DNA from: Lineus longissimus
Lineage: Eukaryota; Nemertea; Pilidiophora; Heteronemertea; Lineidae
NCBI RefSeq assembly: GCF_910592395.1
Contig: NC_088309.1
Coordinates: 12,652,599-12,716,598, forward strand
Direction: 5' to 3'
Length of the DNA stretch: 64,000 nucleotides
A program made the translations under genes and the position numbers. The notes under the pieces are model-generated. The model ran no database searches. It had not been told where the DNA came from and saw only the letters and a program-made list of their open reading frames with translations. Numbering within the stretch: position 1 is the first letter of the stretch; each line of letters starts with the position of its first letter. This document shows positions 57,246 through 64,000 of the stretch, one piece after another.

Positions 57246-59784
57246 GGTTATGGGCCCAGCACGCTTCCACTGCGCAAGGGAGATTTAACCGGTTAATTTT
57301 TGACGGAGATGAGAGGAGATACGAACAATGGGAGGTGAAGTTTTTGGGTTACATGAAGATACAAAAACTGAAGGATACAATAACTGCGGATGCGGATCCC
57401 ACGGACGAGGTAGGCCAAGCTAAAAATGAACTTACATATGCGGAATTAATTCAATTCCTAGACGACAAAAGTTTGAGCCTGGTAATGAGGGATGCTGCGG
57501 ACAACGGACGGAAGGCTCTCAGGATTCTGCGAGAGCACTATGCGGGCACGGGAAAGCCCAGGGTGATTGCGCTCTACACGGAGTTGACTTCGTTAGTAAA
57601 AGTTTCCGGGGAGACAATCACGGACTATGTAATTCGGGCGGAAAATGCAGCGTGCGCATTGAAAAATGCAGGAGAGACCGTCCAGGACAGTTTACTGATC
57701 GCTATGGTTCTGAAGGGACTACCAGAATCGTACAAACCGTTCGTTGTGTGTGTCACACAGACTGACAAAAAGCAGTCATTCACGGAGTTCAAGGGGGCAC
57801 TCCGTAGTTTCGAGGACACGGAAAAGGCCAGAAGTTCGGGTAGTGAAGACACCGTGATGAGAGTGTTCCATGGTGCGCCTCATTCAAACCCAGGATGGAA
57901 TCCGAATATCGAATGTTACTCGTGTGGGAAAACAGGACATATTTCACGGAAATGTCCGACCAAGAAACCGAATGCGCAGAGCGGATTTTCGGCGGGAAAA
58001 TGTTGCTCGCAATGCAAGTCATCGTCGCATAACGAAAGCAACTGCAGAAGGAAGAAAAGGAATGCTAAGGAATCGGTAAAAGTCGTATTGGACATGGAGG
58101 ACAGGAATGCCCATGATCAAGGTAACGAACACTCATTTCATTCTTTTGCCTTCAAAGCAGCTGACCAAAGCTGTGAGCTGAAAAGAGACGCTTTGCTGGT
58201 CGATTGCGGTGCGACAACGCACATCCTGACTGATGAATCAAGGTTCAAGACGTTTGATTCGAGATTTATGCCTGAGAGACACTACATCGAGTTGGCGAAT
58301 GGCACAAAGTCCAATAATGTGGCTAAGAAGCGAGGTGACTCTACGGTCACACTGATGGACAGATCCGGGAAGAAATCCGAAGTTTTGTTGAGAAACGCGT
58401 TGTTCATACCCTCGTACCCACAGGATATCTTTTCTGTGGATGCCGCTACTCGGGGAGGTGCCAAGATTCTGTTCTATGATGACAGGGCGGAATTGGTACA
58501 CAAAAGTGGAACGATCTTTGATATTAAGAAACACGAAAGACTATACCTTGATATGCATGACTACCGCAGGGACGAAATTGCATCGATCACAGATACCGCC
58601 GTGTGTGTCACACGTGATATTGAGGCGTGGCACGAAATTTTAGAACACTGCAATCTTGAAGATGTGCAGAAACTTCCGGAATTGGTCGATGGCATGAACA
58701 TCATTGATGTAAAATCAGGACCTGGTGACTGTGATGTATGTGTTATGGGTAAAATGTGTAAAACAAGAAGTAGGGTCCCCAGGACACGTGCGACTGTCCC
58801 ATTAGAAATGGTGCATACAGATCTTGCTGGGCCCATTGAGCAAGAGTCGTCTGAGGGTTTTAGGTATGCGATGGTCTTCACAGATGACTACTCAGGATTC
58901 GTGTTTGTATATTTCCTGAAGAGCAAGAGTGATGCAGTCAAAGCTACTGAGAGATTTCTGGCTGACTCTGCTTTTCTTGGAAATGTCAAATGCATGCGTA
59001 GTGACAATGGTACAGAGTACACATGTGAAGCCTTCGCATCACTCCTCAGAAGGAACAAAATAAGGCATGAGAAAAGTGCGCCTTATTCCCCGCACCAGAA
59101 TGGGACCGCCGAACGCTACTGGAGGGTCATATTTGAAATGGGTCGATGCTTATTGATCCAAGCAAAACTTGGTAAAGAAATGTGGCCATATGCAGTGATG
59201 GCGGCTGCATATATTCGTAACAGGTGTTACAAGAAATGGGTAGAACAGACCCCGTATTTCGCCTTGACGGGTAGAAAGCCAAATTTGGCTCACATGAGAG
59301 TGTTTGGCTCAGAATGCTACGCTTACAGGCAAGACAAGAAGAAGCTGGACCCCAGGTGCACAAAAGGTATCTTTGTTGGGTATGATCGTGCGAGTCCAGC
59401 ATACTTGGTGTATTTCCCAGAAACAGGAAAGGTCATGAAGCATCGTGTGGTGAAGTTTGTTTCCACCACAGCCACTCCTGAGAGTTCCAGTGATGAGTCA
59501 TCAACTGAAGTGTCGTATGAGGATGACGACATGTTCTTTGGGCGAGGCGGTGATGTTGGCTCAGAGCCCTCCGCCGAAAATGTATCAGTTGCAGATGAGG
59601 TTGAGAATGTACCTGATGAATCATCAGATGAAACTATGCCTGAAACTGATGACATACGTGTTGAAAATGCCACACCCATTTTGAGAGAGTCCAACCCTGA
59701 GTTAGGTTGTGAAATCCCTAAAATCAGGAAACCCCCTAGTAGGGAGAGGAAGCCTCCCCGTACCTCCAGGAAAATTATGTAACA
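57201..59784 (+). pseudogene. Copia Gag-protease-integrase frame, broken near its start
   Basis: ATG 57201 opens a short frame that stops at about 57298 through a small indel; the long frame, open from there to a stop at 59784, carries the rest. In that frame, counting from 57335: Gag (UBN2-like) to about residue 175; CX2CX4HX4C zinc knuckle near 194; protease VDCGATTHI near 290; GAG-pre-integrase WHEILEHCNLEDV near 432; integrase with HTDLAGP (about 493), SDNGTEY (about 555) and HQNGTAER (about 588), so the D,D,E triad is present. The acidic linker to reverse transcriptase ends at a premature stop. Confidence 0.9.
57246..57264 (+). other. Copia primer-binding site, tRNA-iMet internal type
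   Basis: The 19 bases right after the LTR, GGTTATGGGCCCAGCACGC, are the complement of the anticodon arm of initiator tRNA-Met (its CCCATAACC part is diagnostic). Priming from an internal tRNA-iMet cut is known for Drosophila copia. Confidence 0.85.
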
Positions 59785-59787
59785 GGC

Positions 59788-61305
59788 ATGGATTCTTCTG
59801 ATGATGATGATCAGGTCAAGATGAATGTTGATCAGGTGTACAAGGTCGTTTCATCAATTCCACAGAGCTATAGAGAGGCCACGAGGTCTCCAGATGCCGG
59901 TAGTTGGCAGGAAGCTATGAAAGATGAGATGAATTCTTTGGAAGTAAATGACACTTTCATTTTGACCCCATTGCCAAAAGACAGGAAAGGGGGGGGGGGG
60001 GGGGGGGTAGGTGGGTGTATGCAATCAAAGAAGATGCATTGGGCGCGAAAACCTACAAGGCCAGGTTTGTTGCCAAAGGTTACAGTCAGGTAGAAGGCGT
60101 TGACTACCAAGAAACTTTTGCTCCAACAGCAAGTTTCACTGCAGTTCGTACCCTCATGCAGATGGCAGCTCAGGAAGGGCTAATCTTACATCAGATGGAT
60201 ATAAAAACAGCTTACCTTAATGCTCCCATTGATTGTGAGGTATATGTTGACCAGGCTGAGGGATTTGAGGTCCCAGCTGATCCTGCTAAGCCGGCAGGAA
60301 GATTAGTGTATAAGCTGAACAAATCCCTGTATGGTCTGAAGCAATCAGGCAGAAACTGGAACAGCTTGTTGCATGGTTACCTCATTGAGGATAAGTTCGC
60401 TCAGAGTCAAGTTGATCCATGTGTGTATGTTAGAAAAACTGTGCAAGATTTGGTGATTATCATTGTGTGGGTAGATGATCTGATTATCGCGGCAAGCAGC
60501 GATACTGTAATGACGAGTGTGAAAAATCAGCTGAAACAGAAATTTGTTCTGAAGGACCTGGGGAAACTTGCATATTTCCTTGGCATCGATTTCGAGCAAG
60601 GAAATGGGTGTGTCAAGATGAATCAGAAGAGGTACTTGACCAAACTACTTGAAAGGTTTGGGATGTCAGATTGTAAGCCTAGATGTACTCCGTCAGAACA
60701 GAAATTAACTGTGGATGAAATGATGAAAGGGCTGACCCTCGTTTGTACAGGGAGATCATTGGCAGTCTCATCTACCTCATGACATGCACCAGACCAGATA
60801 TATGCTGGGTGGTCACCAAACTGTCCCAGTATGCATCCAAGCCCCTACAAGGGTATAGTGATGCTGATTGGGCATCGTCCCCTGAGGACAGGAGGAGTAC
60901 AACTGGGTACTGTTTCGCACTGACTAAAGAAGGTGCGCCAATTTCTTGGAAGTCAAGAAAACAACCGACAGTAGCATTGTCGTCGTGTGAGGCCGAGCAC
61001 ATTGCCTTATCTGCTGCTGTCCAGGAGAGTCAATTTCTGACTCAGATGTTGTTGATGTTGATGGTGAATATGAGCCAGCGTTGATATATGAGGATAACCA
61101 AGGTACAATTGCCCTGGCGCGCAATCCTGTAAACCGCCAACGCTCCAAGCACACAGACATCCGTTATCACTACATCCGATCTGCTTTAAGCGGTGGAAAA
61201 ATCAAGCTTGAGTATTGTCCCACTGCCAGTATGATCGCAGATGTTATGACAAAGCCAGCCACAAGATTCAAGTTAGAAGGTTTTAAGAAATTCCTGTTTG
61301 GTTAG
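59788..61305 (+). pseudogene. Copia reverse transcriptase and RNase H, several frameshifts and a deletion
   Basis: The frame shifts after 59784, again at a run of 19 G (59989-60007), near 60730, and near 61080. Motifs: YREATRSPDAGSWQEAM, KARFVAKGYSQVEGVDY, QMDIKTAYLNAP, KSLYGLKQSGRNW, VWVDDLIIAAS (60465-60497; usually Y-V-D-D-L), GSLIYLMTCTRPDI, then GYSDADWASSPEDRRSTTGY, CEAEHIALSAAVQE and YEDNQGTIALARNP. About 40 residues usually found between LSQYASKP and GYSDADW are missing. Not functional as read. Confidence 0.88.
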
Positions 61306-61546
61306 GAATAAGATGGTTTGGCGCTTTAATAGAGACTTGAAATAATCCCAGCTCAAACCAAGTCTTAGATAGATGATTAGGACCACAATGGAGCCCAAGT
61401 ACGTGTGTAGTAGGATGTTTAGTTAGAAAATCTTTAATAGCATTTGAACAGATTTACTTAGTACTTTGATGTTTTGTTTCCAAGGGTTTTTGAAGTTAAA
61501 GACACAAGTGCATTATTTAGAGATTATTCCTAGAAAGTTTCGATCA

Positions 61547-61554
61547 AGTGGGGG
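61547..61554 (+). other. Copia polypurine tract
   Basis: AGTGGGGG directly precedes the 3' LTR, the usual place of the plus-strand primer. Confidence 0.75.
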
Positions 61555-61787
61555 TGTTAGAATATGGTGATCTCCTTCCTATACTGTAAGGTGCTGCTAC
61601 CTATGTTTGCTCATTATATATTCATGTATGCAAGTGATTACCGTTAAGGCTTGTATTACAATAAAGAATAAGTCAGTTCCCGTTCTACGTTCAATGCAAA
61701 CACATGTTCCCTTCTTTTATTCCTTTCTCTAATGTTACCATCATGCCGGACTCTGCTGACTCTGCTAGCTCTACCACGAATCCAACA
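61555..61787 (+). repeat. Copia 3' LTR (233 bp)
   Basis: Identical to the 5' LTR except for one C/T difference and a 6-bp indel (TCAGGA near 57108 absent). This implies recent insertion. Confidence 0.93.
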
Positions 61788-64000
61788 CTTTCAAATAGTA
61801 ACCCTCCACAGTCCGATAACTCAACTTGGTGGTTTTAACCCTTTCCTACCAAGCCCCCGATTCAACTATCAGTGACTTTAACCCTTTCTGACTCATTTCC
61901 CGGTTTAAAATACCAGCTCCTTATTCGTCTTAACTCATTTTAACCCTTTATAACTCCATTTCCCGATTCATTTACAGTCACTTTAACCCTTTCTGACGCT
62001 ATTTCCCGGTTCAAAATGCCAACTCCTTATTCGTCTTAGCGCATTTTAGCCATTTATAAGTCAGTCCATTTCCCGATTCAAATACTGGCTCCCAATTCAG
62101 CTACAAGTCACTTTAACACTTTCTAAGCCCATTTCCCAGTTCAAAAGCCAGCTACTTATTCGTCTTAACGCATTTTAACCCTCTATAACTCCACTTCCCG
62201 ATTCAAATGCTGGCTCCCGATTCAGCTACAAGTCACTTTAACCCTTTCTGACTCCATTTCCCAGTTCAAAATGCCAGTTCCTTATTCGTCTTAACTCATT
62301 TTAACCCTCTATAAGTCCATTTCCCGATTCAAATGCTGGCTCCCGATTCAGCTACAAGTCAGTTTAACCCTTTCTGACTCCATTTCATTTATTTGCAAGG
62401 CACTTTAACCCTTTCTAAGCCCATTTCCTGGTTCAAAAGCCAGCTACTTATTCGTCTTAACTCATTTTAACCCTCTATGACTCCATTTTGCCGATTCAAA
62501 GGCTGGCTCCCAATTCAGTTACAAGTCACTTTAAGCCATTCTGACTCCATTTCCCGGTTCAAAATGCCAGCTCCTTATTCGTCTTAACTCATTTTAACTC
62601 TCTATAACTCCATTTCCCGATTCAAATGCTGGCTCAATTCAGTTAAAAGTCATTTTAAGCCATTCTGACTCCATTTCCCGGTTCAAAATGCCAGCTCCTT
62701 CTTCGTTTCAACTCATTTTAAACATTTTATCCAGAATGATAGCTTCTTTTTCGTTTTACATCATACTTAAGGTTACTTAACCATTTCTGGATTTAAATGC
62801 TATTAGCTCCCGTTTTAACTTTTGAGATATTTATCACGTTCTTAGACCATATCATCCTAGTTCAAAATGCTGGCCCCTTATATGACATCTCCCTCTTGAC
62901 CTGGAGTCACGATTGTATTATAGCTGCTCAGCTAAGTCTGAAATTCTCCACGGCCTTCGACTTTTTATAATACACTATATGTAAAGAACTATACAACACT
63001 CCACTCCAAACACGTGCGAAGTATTGAGATCATTGAAGGCGAAGTTGGCCCTTAGCGTTAGCTTCTGATTACGCAATGGAAGATTAAGGGGATGTCAGCA
63101 GCAGATTAAGGCTAGTTTCCCTTCGCCCTTCCTCTACGATCATAGATAAACATAAGACCAAGAGGTGTTAAGTGAGAATGGGTATTCCGAGGTCATAGAA
63201 ACAGGTCCTGGTACTCAGCTACGCCTTTGATGCTGTAACTAGAGGTCCCAGGGCCGGGTTATGAGCAGGGCAGTTGCAGCTGGGATGAGTCGTTGATGCC
63301 TTGGATAAAATGTTTAAAATGAGTCGAAACGAATAAGGAACTGGCATTTTGAACTGGGAAATGGAGTCAGCAAGGGTTAAAGTGACTTGAAGCTGAATCG
63401 GGAGCCAGCATTTGAATCGGGAAGTTGAGTAATAGAGGGTTAAAATGCGTTAAGACGAATAAGTAGCTGGCTTTTGAACTGGGAAATGGGCTTAGAAAGT
63501 GTTAAAGTGACTTGTAGCTGATCTGGGAGCCAGTATTTGAATCGGGAAATGGACTTATAAAAATGGCTAAAATGCGTTAAGACGAATAAGGAGTTGGCAT
63601 TTTGAACCGAGAAATAGCGTCAGAAAGGGTTAAAGTGACTGCAAATGAATCGGGAAATAGAGTTATAAAGGGTTAAAATGAGTTAAGACGAATAAGGAGC
63701 TGGTATTTTGAACCGGGAAATGAGTCAGAAAGGGTTAAAGTCACTGATAGTTGAATCGGGGGCTTGGTAGGAAAGGGTTAAAACCACCAAGTTGAGTTAT
63801 CGGACTGTGGAGGGTTACTATTTGAAAGAAATTTGAATTGGGAACTGGGAAATGCTTAGCCCATTTCCTAGTTCCTTATTCGTACCCAAACATACCATGT
63901 TTCAAAATGGGCACGAATAAGGAACTGGGAACTGGGAACTGGGAGCCAACTTCACAGACACGCAGTTTTTTAGACTCAGTCACTCAGTCCCTCTTCCGTC

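Larger units (their letters stand above)
57002..61792 (+). mobile_element. Copia-type LTR retrotransposon
   Basis: LTR-bounded element 57007-61787 with a 5-bp target duplication CTTTC (57002-57006, 61788-61792). Domain order is Gag, zinc knuckle, protease, integrase, reverse transcriptase, RNase H. Integrase before reverse transcriptase defines the Copia superfamily. Removing it restores the foldback arm exactly. Confidence 0.95.
56882..63955. mobile_element. Large foldback element, interrupted by a Copia retrotransposon
   Basis: Both ends begin GTGAAGTTGGCTCCCAGTTC (inverted). The left arm is 56882-57006 plus 61793-62732 (about 1,065 bp). The right arm is 63303-63955 (653 bp). Arms are built from units of about 126 bp with TTTAACCCTTT, CCCGATTCAAATGCTGGCTC and CTTATTCGTCTTAACTCATT. 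The core 62733-63302 is non-coding. The left arm holds more units than the right. No target duplication was found. Confidence 0.85.

Overview
The window is eukaryotic and most resembles a marine invertebrate genome. Coding exons are short and bounded by GT-AG introns, and most of the DNA is layered transposable elements. Several repeats resemble the pearl/DINE-1-type elements described from bivalves, so a lophotrochozoan is my best guess. That is inference; nothing here fixes the species.

One host gene spans almost the whole window on the minus strand, from a first coding exon at 56155 down to an arginine/glycine-rich exon at 486-50. I joined 18 or 19 exons by hand. From the coiled-coil exon onward every splice phase agrees. 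The encoded protein has, in order, a B-box-like zinc-binding module, a coiled coil, a first extended Tudor domain, a long acidic linker with a consensus FFAT motif, a second extended Tudor domain, a Gln/Pro/Gly-rich segment and an RG-rich tail. Tudor proteins of this kind (RNF17/Qin, TDRD1) act in germ-granule piRNA biology; that role is inferred from the family.

The introns hold the mobile DNA. From left to right: a 30-bp minisatellite touching a splice donor (1.1-1.7 kb); a LINE split by a TTAA-flanked THAP element (2.7-5.6 kb); repeat family R1 carrying a piggyBac-like insertion (5.6-7.1 kb); an R1 copy inside an older R1 copy (8.9-10.9 kb); palindromic and CAGTGG-ended elements (15.6-18.7 kb); a LINE interrupted by a foldback element and two R1 copies (21.1-27.2 kb); an RTE-type LINE remnant (33.8-34.5 kb); families R1 and R2 with nested elements (35.4-48.9 kb); and another LINE remnant (53.1-54.5 kb). 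Upstream of the gene, a 4.8-kb Copia LTR retrotransposon with nearly identical LTRs sits inside a foldback element (56.9-63.96 kb).

The most unusual signal is in R1 and R2, which have little internal similarity but share an end architecture: a small 5' palindrome, then a GCTCA-containing motif, and at the 3' end a hairpin plus (C)YAAAAA. The 5' motif is the reverse complement of the 3' motif, and the two change together between subfamilies.
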